Positions 8,923-17,010 of a stretch of DNA of 64,000 bases are shown here, in pieces. A model generated the notes under the pieces. It searched no databases. It saw only the letters and a list, made by a program, of their open reading frames with translations, and was not told the origin of the DNA. Positions within the stretch are counted from its first letter, which is position 1, and every line of letters starts with the position of its first letter. Origin of the DNA: JAAELZ01 sp965237995 (GTDB lineage Bacteria > Pseudomonadota > Gammaproteobacteria > Arenicellales > Poriferihabitantaceae); assembly GCA_965237995.1 (NCBI GenBank), contig CBDEGO010000004.1, positions 620,001-684,000 of the forward strand, read 5' to 3'. The position numbers and the translations under genes were made by a program.

Positions 8923-9950
8923 GCGGAATCGAAATCAACAATCTTTGCCGTTTTTGGGGCGAAGTTAAAGCGGTGAACGATGTCTCTTTTACCGTTCCGG
9001 ATAAATCTTTTACGGTATTACTCGGGCCATCGGGTTGCGGCAAATCAACCTTATTACGCATGATCTGCGGGCTGGAGAGCATTACATCCGGGACCGTACA
9101 CATAGAGGGCCGCGATGTCACAGAGGTTGAAGCCTCTGAGCGTGGCGTTTCCATGGTATTTCAGTCGTATGCTTTATTTCCGCACTTAACGGTAAAGGAG
9201 AACATTCAATTTGGCCTAAAAGTACGCAAAGTACCTACAGCCGAGCGCGAAGAGCGGGTTAGACATGCCGCTGATGTCGTGGGGTTAAGCGAATTACTCG
9301 ACCGGCGCCCCGCGAATTTATCGGGCGGACAACGACAGCGCGTGGCCCTAGCCAGATCCATTGTGTCAGAACATTCAGTCTGTTTGATGGATGAGCCGCT
9401 GTCTAACCTAGATGCTAAATTACGCGCAGAGATGCGCGACCAAATCCGTAGTCTGCAACAACGCTTAGGCTTAACGGTGGTATACGTGACCCACGACCAA
9501 GTTGAAGCCATGTCTATGGCAGACCAAATCGTATTGCTAGAGCTCGGCGAAGTGAAGCAAATCAGCGCACCTGCGCAGTTATACACTCGCCCAACGAGTA
9601 TATTTGCCGCACAGTTCATCGGTGTGCCCCCCATGAATATTTTGGATTGCCAAAGCATCAGCACCGACCTACTGCCAGCATCAATTCAAACCCTGCTGAC
9701 GCAAGGCAACGACCCCGCCTTTGTCGGCATTCGTCCTGAGCATATTTCTATCGAAGAAAAAGGGTTACCTACAGACGTTTTCGCCGTTGATTATTTCGGC
9801 GGTGAAACGGTAGTTCGCGCTAAGCACCAAGAAATCCCTATTTTCTTAAAGCTAGCAGGACAACCTCAAATTCAACTGGGTCAGCAGCTAAACATAAGCT
9901 GGAGCCCGGAAGATACGCATTTGTTTGACAACCAACAGCAACGCATTTAA
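8919..9950 (+). CDS. ugpC: ABC transporter ATPase, UgpC-like
   Basis: The start chosen is GTG at 8919, inside the stop of the deoR gene (GTGA overlap); ABC homology begins just after it (SGIEINNLCRFWGEV). The open frame extends upstream to 8832, but those 29 codons lie inside deoR and show no homology. The resulting 343 residues have Walker A GPSGCGKST, signature LSGGQRQR, Walker B CLMDEPLSNLD and a C-terminal TOBE/MOI regulatory domain, as in UgpC/MalK. It would power the UgpABE permease encoded next. Confidence 0.9.
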   Translation: MSGIEINNLCRFWGEVKAVNDVSFTVPDKSFTVLLGPSGCGKSTLLRMICGLESITSGTVHIEGRDVTEVEASERGVSMVFQSYALFPHLTVKENIQFGLKVRKVPTAEREERVRHAADVVGLSELLDRRPANLSGGQRQRVALARSIVSEHSVCLMDEPLSNLDAKLRAEMRDQIRSLQQRLGLTVVYVTHDQVEAMSMADQIVLLELGEVKQISAPAQLYTRPTSIFAAQFIGVPPMNILDCQSISTDLLPASIQTLLTQGNDPAFVGIRPEHISIEEKGLPTDVFAVDYFGGETVVRAKHQEIPIFLKLAGQPQIQLGQQLNISWSPEDTHLFDNQQQRI

Positions 9951-10027
9951 CCCTATTGAAGTTGCCTTATGCACAAACAACCGCGCCCTATTATTAACCA
10001 TCAACAATCTGAGGAGATTTTCAAACC

Positions 10028-11299
10028 ATGAACGTGATAAAAAAACTGTCCGTCGCTTTTGCTGCGACCTTAACCTTGCTCGGCTCGTCGATGAGCGCCT
10101 CCGCTGCAACGGAGTTAACCATGTACTATCCTGTCGCTGTGGGTGGTTCGCTTACTAAAATTGTCGACGGCATGGTCGCTGACTTTATGAGCGAAAACCC
10201 AGACATCAAGGTGAATGCCATCTATGCTGGCAACTATAACGATGCCCGCATCAAAGCCTTGGCGGCACTAGAAAGTGGCAAGCCTGCCCAATTGTCAGTG
10301 ATGTTCTCGATCGACTTATATGAGCTAATGGAACTCGATGCTATTATCCCATTTGACGATGTCGTTAAAACCGACGAAGAAAAAGCGTGGCTTAGCTCTT
10401 TCTACCCAAGCCTAATGGAAAATGGTCAAACGGCAGGTAAGACGTGGGGCATTCCATTCCAACGCTCTACCATCGTTATGTATTACAACAAAGATGCATT
10501 TCGCGCGGCTGGATTAGATCCTGAAGCACCCCCAGCCACATGGGACGACATAGTCGCCGCTGGTAAAAAATTAACCAAAGACGATCAATGGGGTTTAATG
10601 ATCCCTTCTACTGGCTATCCATATTGGATGTTCAGCGCGTTAGCGATGCAAAACAACGAAGTGTTAATGAGCGGCGCGGGCGACGAAACCTACTTCAACA
10701 AGCCAGGTGTGGTAGAAGCACTTAATTTCTGGAAAGGCTTAGGTAGCGAACATAAAATCATGCCTGAAGGCACTATTGAGTGGGGCACGCTGCGCAAGAA
10801 TTTTCTTGAAGGTCGCACTGCGATGATGTGGCATTCTACTGGCAACCTAACTGCCGTAAAAACCAAAGCGGACTTTGACTTTGGTGTTGCGATGCTACCC
10901 GCAGGCGAACGCCGCGGCACACCAACGGGTGGCGGTAATTTCTACATCTTCAAAAATACCTCTGATGAAGAACGGGCAGCGTCTATGAAGTTGATCAAGT
11001 TCATGACTTCAGCACAACGCTCGGCTGAGTGGTCAGTCGCTACCGGCTATATGGGTATCAGCCCTGCTTCCTATGAGACAGATACACTAAAGTCTTATGT
11101 ATCAGAGTTCCCACCCGCAGCTGTTGCACGTGACCAACTTGAATTTGCAACGGCTGAGCTATCTACTTTCCAAGCTGGCCGTGTTCGCAAGTCACTAGAT
11201 GACGCGATTCAAGCCGCTTTGATAGGTAGCAAATCAGCTGAAGATGCGCTCAATGAAGCGCAATCTGCTGCTGATCGCGTATTAAAGGCTTATCGTTAA
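10028..11299 (+). CDS. ugpB: ABC transporter substrate-binding protein, UgpB-like
   Basis: The 423-residue protein has a Sec signal peptide (Lys-rich start, hydrophobic core, cleavage near SASA) and a mature chain beginning TELTMYYPVAVGG. The family-1 solute-binding fold is recognisable in FMSENPDIKVNAIYAGNY, WGIPFQRSTIVMYYNKDAF and GTPTGGGNFYIFK. The closest recognisable relatives are UgpB proteins, which bind glycerol-3-phosphate or glycerophosphodiesters in the periplasm. A strong GAGGAG ribosome site precedes the ATG. A large stem-loop follows the gene. Confidence 0.87.
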   Translation: MNVIKKLSVAFAATLTLLGSSMSASAATELTMYYPVAVGGSLTKIVDGMVADFMSENPDIKVNAIYAGNYNDARIKALAALESGKPAQLSVMFSIDLYELMELDAIIPFDDVVKTDEEKAWLSSFYPSLMENGQTAGKTWGIPFQRSTIVMYYNKDAFRAAGLDPEAPPATWDDIVAAGKKLTKDDQWGLMIPSTGYPYWMFSALAMQNNEVLMSGAGDETYFNKPGVVEALNFWKGLGSEHKIMPEGTIEWGTLRKNFLEGRTAMMWHSTGNLTAVKTKADFDFGVAMLPAGERRGTPTGGGNFYIFKNTSDEERAASMKLIKFMTSAQRSAEWSVATGYMGISPASYETDTLKSYVSEFPPAAVARDQLEFATAELSTFQAGRVRKSLDDAIQAALIGSKSAEDALNEAQSAADRVLKAYR

Positions 11300-11320
11300 A
11301 CGTTTTACTCCAGTAAGACT

Positions 11321-11383
11321 CTGTATGAAACGCGTAGATGTACACGCTAGATGGGGCGCTTGCGCCCTATCTCATACAGTTTT
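11321..11383 (+). terminator. Nested stem-loop after ugpB (attenuating or mRNA-stabilising)
   Basis: CTGTATGA (11321-11328) pairs with TCATACAG (11372-11379). Inside it, AGATGGGGCG pairs with CGCCCTATCT around a short loop, and TTTT follows. It lies between the binding-protein gene and the permease genes. In many ABC operons such a hairpin stabilises the upstream mRNA and lowers downstream expression (inference). Confidence 0.6.
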
Positions 11384-11412
11384 AGCTGCGCAGAATTTAT
11401 CTGTTTAAGGCC

Positions 11413-12288
11413 ATGAGTCAAAGATCGCAAAATATCCAAGGTTGGCTGCTGTTTACCCCCGCCGCCATTTTGTTGGTGGCCTTTACCCACTACCCCACAA
11501 TTGCGACATTCTTTAATAGTCTTTACACCAATAAATCAATCATCCGCCCATCGCGCTTTGCGGGGCTAGAAAACTACGCCAGCATGGCGGATGACCCCGT
11601 GTTTTGGAAGGTACTCATTAATAATGCGTGGCTTGCACTAGGCACCATTCCCACTTCTATTGGCTTAGCCATCTTAATGGCGCTGATTGTCAATCGCGCG
11701 ATTCCAGGCCGTACGTTTTTACGAATGGCCTATTTCACACCCACTGTGCTACCGATGATTGCAGTGGCCAACATTTGGTTATTTTTCTACGCGCCTGAAA
11801 TTGGTTTGCTAGATCAATTCCTCGCATTTTTTGGTGTCGACAGTCACAACTGGCTAGGCGACACCACCACCGTGTTGTCTGCCATTATTGTGATGACCAT
11901 ATGGAAGGAAGCCGGCTTTTTTATGATTTTCTATCTGGCAGGCTTACAAACAATTTCCCCAGAATTAGAGGAAGCGGCCAAGCTAGAAGGCTCGTCACGC
12001 TGGAACTACTTTTGGCGAATTCAGTTCCCGCTACTGCTGCCGACGACATTATTTGTGTTGATCAACGCCTTTTTAAATTCGTTTAAATTAGTCGACCACC
12101 TATTCGTACTCACCAAAGGTGGCCCCGACAATGCCAGTAATTTATTGTTGTACTACATTTACGAAACGGCGTTTTCATTCCTAGATGTATCTTACGCTTC
12201 CGCGCTCACTATTTTGCTACTGGTCATGCTGGGCGCCACCGCCTTGGTACAGTTTTTCGTTTTAGACAAACGCGTTCATTACCGATAA
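11413..12288 (+). CDS. ugpA: ABC transporter permease, UgpA-like
   Basis: The 291-residue inner-membrane protein has about six hydrophobic segments. Its EAA loop reads LEEAAKLEGSSRWNYFWRI and contacts the ATPase. The N-terminal stretch FTPAAILLVAFTHYPTI and the segment FTPTVLPMIAVANIWLFF are typical of the MalF/UgpA type. It is the first of two permease genes. The partner starts 7 bases after its stop, and a hairpin separates it from ugpB. Confidence 0.88.
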   Translation: MSQRSQNIQGWLLFTPAAILLVAFTHYPTIATFFNSLYTNKSIIRPSRFAGLENYASMADDPVFWKVLINNAWLALGTIPTSIGLAILMALIVNRAIPGRTFLRMAYFTPTVLPMIAVANIWLFFYAPEIGLLDQFLAFFGVDSHNWLGDTTTVLSAIIVMTIWKEAGFFMIFYLAGLQTISPELEEAAKLEGSSRWNYFWRIQFPLLLPTTLFVLINAFLNSFKLVDHLFVLTKGGPDNASNLLLYYIYETAFSFLDVSYASALTILLLVMLGATALVQFFVLDKRVHYR

Positions 12289-12295
12289 ACCGCGC

Positions 12296-13114
12296 ATGAA
12301 GAAACGATCATTATTTACCGCCAACCTAGAAATACTCGGCGCTTATCTACTGGCGCTGTTTTGGATATTGCCATTGCTATACGCTTTTTGGGCTGCCTTT
12401 CATGGTACTGAATATGCGATTCATTTCGACCTATTCGCTCCACTCACCTTAGATAACTTTCGCGAAGCCTTAGATCAAGCCCCCTTCCTACGCTATGGCA
12501 TAAACACCTTTATGCTAGTGAGCTTCTTGCTGCCCTTGCAACTGATTGTCTCAACATTGGCGGCCTACGCTTTTGCGCGTTATCAATTCGCCGGTTCAAA
12601 TATTGCCTTTATGTTGGTGCTGGTGCAATTGATGATCACCCCTGAAATACTCATTGTACAAAACTACAGCACCTTGGCCAGCTTAGGGATGGTCGACACC
12701 ATTGCAGGTATTGGTTTGCCTTATATCGCGAGTGCTTTTTGTATTTTTTTATTACGCCAAACGTTTAAATCTATCCCCAAAGAATTAGAAAATGCAGCAC
12801 AGCTAGAAGGTTGTGGCACCTTGGGCATGCTCTGGCATGTGTATGTTCCGCTAGCTAAACCCACCTACCTTGCATTTGGTTTGGTATCGGTCAGCCATCA
12901 CTGGAATAATTTTCTCTGGCCCTTAATCATTACCAACTCAGTAGAAACACGGCCACTGACTGTAGGCCTAGGTATTTTTGGTGCGCCAGAATCAGGGGTT
13001 GATTGGTCGGTCATTTCTGCCGCCACCTTGCTTTCCGTTGCGCCGCTATTAATTGCGTTCTTGTTATTTCAAAAGCAATTTGTGCAGTCGTTTATGCAAG
13101 CGGGCATTAAGTGA
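12296..13114 (+). CDS. ugpE: ABC transporter permease, UgpE-like
   Basis: The 272-residue permease has about six membrane segments and the EAA loop LENAAQLEGCGTLGMLWHV. The C-terminus QSFMQAGIK is close to the MalG/UgpE consensus ending. It completes the UgpBAEC importer. The downstream phosphodiesterase gene starts with GTG inside its stop (GTGA overlap at 13111-13114), showing translational coupling. Confidence 0.88.
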   Translation: MKKRSLFTANLEILGAYLLALFWILPLLYAFWAAFHGTEYAIHFDLFAPLTLDNFREALDQAPFLRYGINTFMLVSFLLPLQLIVSTLAAYAFARYQFAGSNIAFMLVLVQLMITPEILIVQNYSTLASLGMVDTIAGIGLPYIASAFCIFLLRQTFKSIPKELENAAQLEGCGTLGMLWHVYVPLAKPTYLAFGLVSVSHHWNNFLWPLIITNSVETRPLTVGLGIFGAPESGVDWSVISAATLLSVAPLLIAFLLFQKQFVQSFMQAGIK

Positions 13115-13962
13115 CATCTATCCTTAGCTGGAATATCCAGAACGGACTAGGCTGTGACGGCAAACTATCACTCACGCGCATCGCTGAGATAATCAACTCC
13201 ATGGGCGCGGCTGATGTTCTGTGCTTACAGGAAGTTTCAGTCAACATGTTACTGCCAGACGGCAGCCACGATGACCAAGTTAACTCACTGAATAAGCTAT
13301 TCCCAGATTACGAGGGTTTCTTTAGCGCCGCCATTGATCGACTCAGCCCACACAGCAATGAACGCGAGCAATACGGCAATTTAATCTTGTCAAAACTGCC
13401 GGTAAATTCTGTTTTTCACCACCCTTTGCCGCAGCCTGCACATGCCGGAGTGAAGCAAATGCCTCGGATATTAACGCAAGTGAATGTCTCTACTTCAACG
13501 CAGAGCCTACGCATTATGTCAACGCATCTTGCCTACCACTCTAAGCCGCAGCGCTTAGCGCAGTCACAACGCATTTTGGACATCCACGATGAGGTGTTAG
13601 CCTTATCGGCAGCGCCGCCATTACTAACCGAAGATGGACCCTATTCGCAACTAGAACGCCAAACTTCCTGCGTTATTTGTGGTGACTTTAATTTCCTCTC
13701 AAGCTCCGAGGAATACAAATTGTTTACGCAAAACAGTAACAACAATCTACGCTTACTAGACGCATGGCAACAACAGCATCCCAATGACCCACAGCCGCCC
13801 ACTTGTGGCATTTACGACGCAGAGCAATGGGAAGAAGGCCCACATTGTCGCGATTTTATGTTTATCTCACCTGATCTAGGCGAGCAAATCGCTGATGTCT
13901 GCGTAAACACGCAGACCAATGCTTCCGATCATCAACCTTTGAAGATTGAATTCAGCATTTAG
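13111..13962 (+). CDS. Endonuclease/exonuclease/phosphatase-family phosphodiesterase
   Basis: The 283-residue protein carries the EEP (DNase I-like) motifs in order: LSWNIQNG, CLQEV (metal Glu), MSTHLAYHS (catalytic His), CGDFNF and ASDHQPL (terminal Asp-His). It has no signal peptide. It is translationally coupled to ugpE at the end of the Ugp-type operon, the position where E. coli has ugpQ (glycerophosphodiester phosphodiesterase). It may therefore hydrolyse imported glycerophosphodiesters by an unrelated fold (inference). Other phosphoesters are possible. GTG 13111 is the only start compatible with the coupling. Confidence 0.85.
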   Translation: MTSILSWNIQNGLGCDGKLSLTRIAEIINSMGAADVLCLQEVSVNMLLPDGSHDDQVNSLNKLFPDYEGFFSAAIDRLSPHSNEREQYGNLILSKLPVNSVFHHPLPQPAHAGVKQMPRILTQVNVSTSTQSLRIMSTHLAYHSKPQRLAQSQRILDIHDEVLALSAAPPLLTEDGPYSQLERQTSCVICGDFNFLSSSEEYKLFTQNSNNNLRLLDAWQQQHPNDPQPPTCGIYDAEQWEEGPHCRDFMFISPDLGEQIADVCVNTQTNASDHQPLKIEFSI

Positions 13963-14031
13963 GTTTTAACTTATTGCTGAAAATTACTCGGAGAATACAA
14001 AAAATTTGAAGAGTTCTGTCAATTAAGTATT

Positions 14032-14059
14032 GTGTCCCCCGAACCGTGTCCCCCGAACC
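14032..14059. repeat. Perfect tandem repeat of a 14-bp unit
   Basis: GTGTCCCCCGAACC occurs twice head-to-tail (14032-14045 and 14046-14059). It ends exactly where the eamA-derived direct repeat begins. The preceding AATTAAGTA plus the motif core recurs near 31415-31438. It looks like a dispersed mobile-element-associated repeat (inference). Confidence 0.8.
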
Positions 14060-14205
14060 GAAACTGCTTTGGTCAGTTCCTTGGAAGCACCTTTTGCAAT
14101 CTGTCTAGCTTGGCTTATTTTTTCAGAAATACCCGTGACAAGCACAATCATCGGCGGATTAGTCATTTTAGCAGCGGTATTTGGCTCACAGGCTTTCGCG
14201 GCAAA
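14060..14205 (+). repeat. Left copy of 146-bp direct repeat bounding the 14.1-18.9 kb cassette
   Basis: The 146 bases match 18763-18908 with one substitution (T at 14065, C at 18768), at a constant offset of 4703 bases. The repeat encodes the last 48 or so codons of the EamA exporter. Both edges are sharp: the left edge abuts the tandem 14-mer and the right edge falls inside the last codons of hchA. Confidence 0.97.
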
Positions 14206-14212
14206 CAGCTAA
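14060..14212 (+). pseudogene. eamA 3' remnant
   Basis: The frame TALVSSLEAPFAICLAWLIF and onward is the C-terminal end of the DMT exporter encoded intact at 18073-18915. Here it has no upstream domains, and it ends AANS-stop instead of AAKT-stop. It overlaps the end of hchA on the opposite strand. It is a dead fragment left by a duplication or insertion event. Confidence 0.9.
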
Positions 14213-14983
14213 TAAGGTATTGGCCGCAAGCCTTCCAAAATCATTGGCTGCTTTTGGGCTGGCACCCGTAACAAGGCGGCGATCAACATAACAAGAATTA
14301 TCTGCCTTAGTGTTGATGATGCTCACCCCTAGCGCATTTAGTTTCTCACCAAACTTCCACGGCATATGGCCAGGCATATATCCTATCAATGGAGTTTGCT
14401 TGTCGACGGCATCTGGGAATGCAGCGATTTTGTATCCATCATAAATAAAATCACTGCCATTGTCTGTAGCCAACAGTGCCGCAGGGCCGTGGCATATCGC
14501 TAAGGTGTGCAAGTCCTGTTCATGCGCCCAATGCAATAGCTTTCCTAAATCGGGATTGTTTGGCAAACCAAGCATAGCACCATGCCCACCCGGCAAATAT
14601 ATGGCCGCATAAGGACTATTGCCGGTCATAGAATTGGCAACAAAATCTGAAAGATTACCTGGGGATTCAAATGCTTCTTCTAAATCACGGTATAACTTTT
14701 TTACCTCTGCATCTTCATCAGGCATTGCCCACATTTCAATTTTTACAGCGGCGCCAGTGGGAGTGACAATGTCGATCACAAACCCAGCGTTCGATAAATG
14801 CAGCATGGGTAAGCCCATTTCCACAGGATGATTTCCGGTAGAAAATTTCTTACCGTTGGCCATCACCATGTTACGTTCCTCTGTGCATACCATTAGCACT
14901 CGATTTCGTTCGCCGTTGTATGGATTGGAATAGGCACCGCCGTCATAATCAGTTGTTGACGAAGTGGCTAGTTTCAGTGCCAA
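14186..14983 (-). CDS. hchA: HchA/Hsp31-type DJ-1/PfpI protein (glyoxalase III/deglycase), both ends rearranged
   Basis: The 265 codons read from TTG 14983. The Hsp31 core is clear: GKKFSTGNHPVEMGLP, YLPGGHGAMLGLP, the nucleophile elbow ICHGPAALLA (catalytic Cys), KIAAFPDAVDKQTP and IGYMPGHMPWKFGE. HchA converts methylglyoxal to lactate without cofactor and is also described as a deglycase. The natural N-terminus seems to start at ATG 15054 in another frame (MNILRKLFGAAPTLMEDG). One base appears to be lost near 15000, just before FAPSPLALKLATSS. The last five or six residues (VCRESL) come from the eamA repeat, so the original end was replaced. The core could still be active. Confidence 0.82.
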   Translation of the reverse strand: MALKLATSSTTDYDGGAYSNPYNGERNRVLMVCTEERNMVMANGKKFSTGNHPVEMGLPMLHLSNAGFVIDIVTPTGAAVKIEMWAMPDEDAEVKKLYRDLEEAFESPGNLSDFVANSMTGNSPYAAIYLPGGHGAMLGLPNNPDLGKLLHWAHEQDLHTLAICHGPAALLATDNGSDFIYDGYKIAAFPDAVDKQTPLIGYMPGHMPWKFGEKLNALGVSIINTKADNSCYVDRRLVTGASPKAANDFGRLAANTLLAVCRESL

Positions 14984-15101
14984 AGGCGAAGGAGCGAACG
15001 CCCATCTTCCATTAGTGTTGGAGCAGCTCCGAACAATTTGCGCAGAATATTCATACTATTTCATGTTCCCTGTTTTCTTAGGATTGTGGTGTAAAACTAA
15101 C

Positions 15102-15743
15102 CTAGTCGATCTGTGTCACGATTGTTTCTCGTGACTTACGTACTTTTTTCATTGGCAATAGCCAATCAGCAGAAGGATCCCGATAGCCTAATGGCATCAG
15201 AACCACCGAACGCAAACCTCGCGCTTTCATTTCCAATATTTTGTCAACTTCGGCAGGGTCAAAACCCTCCATCGGAGTACTGTCAACTTCTTGTTCAGCT
15301 GCCGCAACCAAGGCAACACCCAAAGCAATGTATGCCTGACGTGCAGCATGTGCATAGTTGACTCCTGCTTCACGCGGCACATAGTTTGATTTCAGATTAT
15401 CGTAATATTCAATCGCCATTGGCAACTCACCGCGCATCTCTGTCACCAACTGTGTGACAGCGTCGATTCGTTCTTCTGTATAGTTATCCCAAGCAGCAAA
15501 AACTAATAAGTGAGAACCATCGGTAATCTGAGCTTGGTCACCAGCAGCGACTCTTACTTCACCGCGTATTTTTGAATTCGTTATGACAAAAAGCTCGAAG
15601 GGTTGTGTTCCGCTTGAGGTAGGCGCTAATCTAATCGCCTCAACAATTGCATTTACTTTGTCGTCTGGCACCTTCTTTGTTGGGTCCATTTTCTTCGTGG
15701 CATATCGCCAGCTTAGTTGTTCTATCAGGGATTTATCAGTCAT
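15102..15743 (-). CDS. Nitroreductase-family NAD(P)H:FMN oxidoreductase
   Basis: The 213-residue protein follows the NfsB/NfnB pattern: QLSWRYATKKMDPTK at the start (FMN phosphate contacts), LAPTSSGTQPFELFVI, then AYIALGVALVAAAEQEVDSTPMEG and a C-terminal VVLMPLGYRDPSADW. Such enzymes reduce nitroaromatics, quinones or other electrophiles in the cytosol. It is divergent from an HxlR regulator, the usual arrangement for YodB/HxlR-controlled nitroreductases. It lies 48 bases upstream of the apparent original hchA start on the same strand. Confidence 0.9.
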   Translation of the reverse strand: MTDKSLIEQLSWRYATKKMDPTKKVPDDKVNAIVEAIRLAPTSSGTQPFELFVITNSKIRGEVRVAAGDQAQITDGSHLLVFAAWDNYTEERIDAVTQLVTEMRGELPMAIEYYDNLKSNYVPREAGVNYAHAARQAYIALGVALVAAAEQEVDSTPMEGFDPAEVDKILEMKARGLRSVVLMPLGYRDPSADWLLPMKKVRKSRETIVTQID

Positions 15744-15781
15744 AGTGTTTACGTCTTAATTGTTGGCACTCAAATAGTGCG

Positions 15782-15796
15782 GTATACTTTTGATAC
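15782..15796. promoter_or_regulatory. Possible HxlR operator
   Basis: GTATACTTTTGATAC has inverted GTAT/ATAC ends and lies in the 98-128 base gap between the divergent nitroreductase and hxlR genes. This is where an HxlR repressor would act. Symmetry is only four bases per arm. Confidence 0.3.
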
Positions 15797-15871
15797 TGAG
15801 AATATAATGATAACCGACGACCTCTACAAGAAGGCACAAAAATGTACCTCGGTCACATAGAAGGAACCACC

Positions 15872-16258
15872 ATGCTAGATTCTGAACAATGCCCCGATTG
15901 CAAACGTATTAACGAGGTTCTCTCGCGCGTTGGTGACCGCTGGAGTGTGCTCGTTGTCATTTCGCTTTCGCAGTATGGGACGCTAAGATTTAATGAGTTG
16001 AAACGAAACTTAGGAATTTCACAACGAATGCTTAGCCTGACATTGCGCGAACTAGAGCGTGACGGTCTTGTTAACCGTACCTACTACCCAACAATCCCAC
16101 CTAAGGTGGAATACAATCTGACTCCAATGGGAGATTCATTTCAAGAACCTGTTCGTGGCTTAGGGACTTGGGCTTTAGAAAATCTCGCTAGCATCGACGC
16201 AGCTCGTGAAAAATATGATGCAACAGCAGAAAAAAAATCAAGGGATCAGCCAACTTGA
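15872..16258 (+). CDS. HxlR-family transcriptional regulator
   Basis: From ATG 15872 the protein is 128 residues, with AAGGA six bases upstream of the start; an in-frame ATG at 15842 is an alternative. The winged-helix HxlR domain is evident in SRVGDRWSVLVVISL, LRFNELKRNLGISQRMLSLTLRELERDGLVNR and YNLTPMG. The N-terminal CPDC places a cysteine where YodB/HxlR-type sensors have their redox-active Cys. Divergence from the nitroreductase suggests it represses that gene until an electrophile or oxidant modifies the cysteine (inference). Confidence 0.88.
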   Translation: MLDSEQCPDCKRINEVLSRVGDRWSVLVVISLSQYGTLRFNELKRNLGISQRMLSLTLRELERDGLVNRTYYPTIPPKVEYNLTPMGDSFQEPVRGLGTWALENLASIDAAREKYDATAEKKSRDQPT

Positions 16259-16284
16259 TTGGGGTTGGTGATTAGTTGACAAAC

Positions 16285-16299
16285 TAGACGACTGGTCGT
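16285..16299. promoter_or_regulatory. TetR (NemR-like) operator upstream of tetR
   Basis: TAGAC-GACTG-GTCGT lies 13 bases before the tetR start. It is a near copy of the better site at 16944-16958, and NemR operators have the form TAGACC..GGTCTA. Autoregulation is implied. Confidence 0.6.
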
Positions 16300-16311
16300 A
16301 TTTTCACTATC

Positions 16312-16917
16312 ATGGCTAAAACTCAGAAATCTAGCACCACTAAAGAAGCCTTGCTGCAGGAAGGTATGCGGCAGCTAGCTCACAATGGTTATCATGGTAC
16401 TGGCATTAAAAAAGTGCTTGACGCTGTCAACGTGCCAAAGGGCTCTTTCTACCATTACTTTGAGTCAAAAGAGGCTTATGTGGCTCACATTATTGGAGAG
16501 TACAACCAGCAATCTCTACAGTTTTTTAATAGCGTGATGCAACAGCCACACATCACTGCTATCGAAAAAATAGAGACGATATACCAACAACTGCTTAAGC
16601 AATATGCCGACGCAAACTTCCAGCAAGGCTGTTTAATTGGCAGCCTGGCAGCTGAAATAGGCAATAGCTTCGAGTTGTGCCAGCAAGCAATGCAATTATG
16701 TGTGAGCAACTTAGAGGAGCGAATGGCTAAACTACTGACACAAGCGCAACAGGAAGGCAGCATTAGAACGGATTTAAAACCAGAGGTGATAGCGGAGGTC
16801 TTATGGAGCGTTTGGGAGGGCGTTTTACTTAGGATGCAGATAGATGGTGATGCCGAGACGGCAAAGCGAGTGCTTAATGTTTTGCTTAATCAGCTGCTTT
16901 TACCGGGAGGGAAGTAA
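16312..16917 (+). CDS. TetR-family regulator, NemR/AcuR-like
   Basis: The 201-residue protein has the TetR helix-turn-helix (KEALLQEGMRQLAHNGY, then VPKGSFYHYFESKEAYV). Its C-terminal domain contains NFQQGCLIGSLAAEIG, matching the GCL..L..E segment of NemR/AcuR proteins. The cysteine there lies in the region of the NemR electrophile sensor Cys106. Imperfect and perfect copies of a TAGAC-N5-GTCTA palindrome precede this gene and the following alpha/beta hydrolase gene. Hence it probably represses both and is released by reactive electrophiles (inference). Confidence 0.88.
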   Translation: MAKTQKSSTTKEALLQEGMRQLAHNGYHGTGIKKVLDAVNVPKGSFYHYFESKEAYVAHIIGEYNQQSLQFFNSVMQQPHITAIEKIETIYQQLLKQYADANFQQGCLIGSLAAEIGNSFELCQQAMQLCVSNLEERMAKLLTQAQQEGSIRTDLKPEVIAEVLWSVWEGVLLRMQIDGDAETAKRVLNVLLNQLLLPGGK

Positions 16918-16943
16918 CGTAAGTTTATTTTTTCTCTAATTCA

Positions 16944-16970
16944 TAGACGACCGGTCTATTTATGTATAAT
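16944..16970 (+). promoter_or_regulatory. Promoter and TetR operator of the alpha/beta hydrolase gene
   Basis: The perfect inverted repeat TAGAC-GACCG-GTCTA (16944-16958) is followed by TGTATAAT, with a consensus -10 TATAAT at 16965-16970. A repressor on the palindrome would cover the -35/-10 spacer. The same half-sites occur before tetR. Confidence 0.7.
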
Positions 16971-17010
16971 ACTCTCTGAGTCAACGCAACTTACTTGATA
17001 CAGAAACGAC

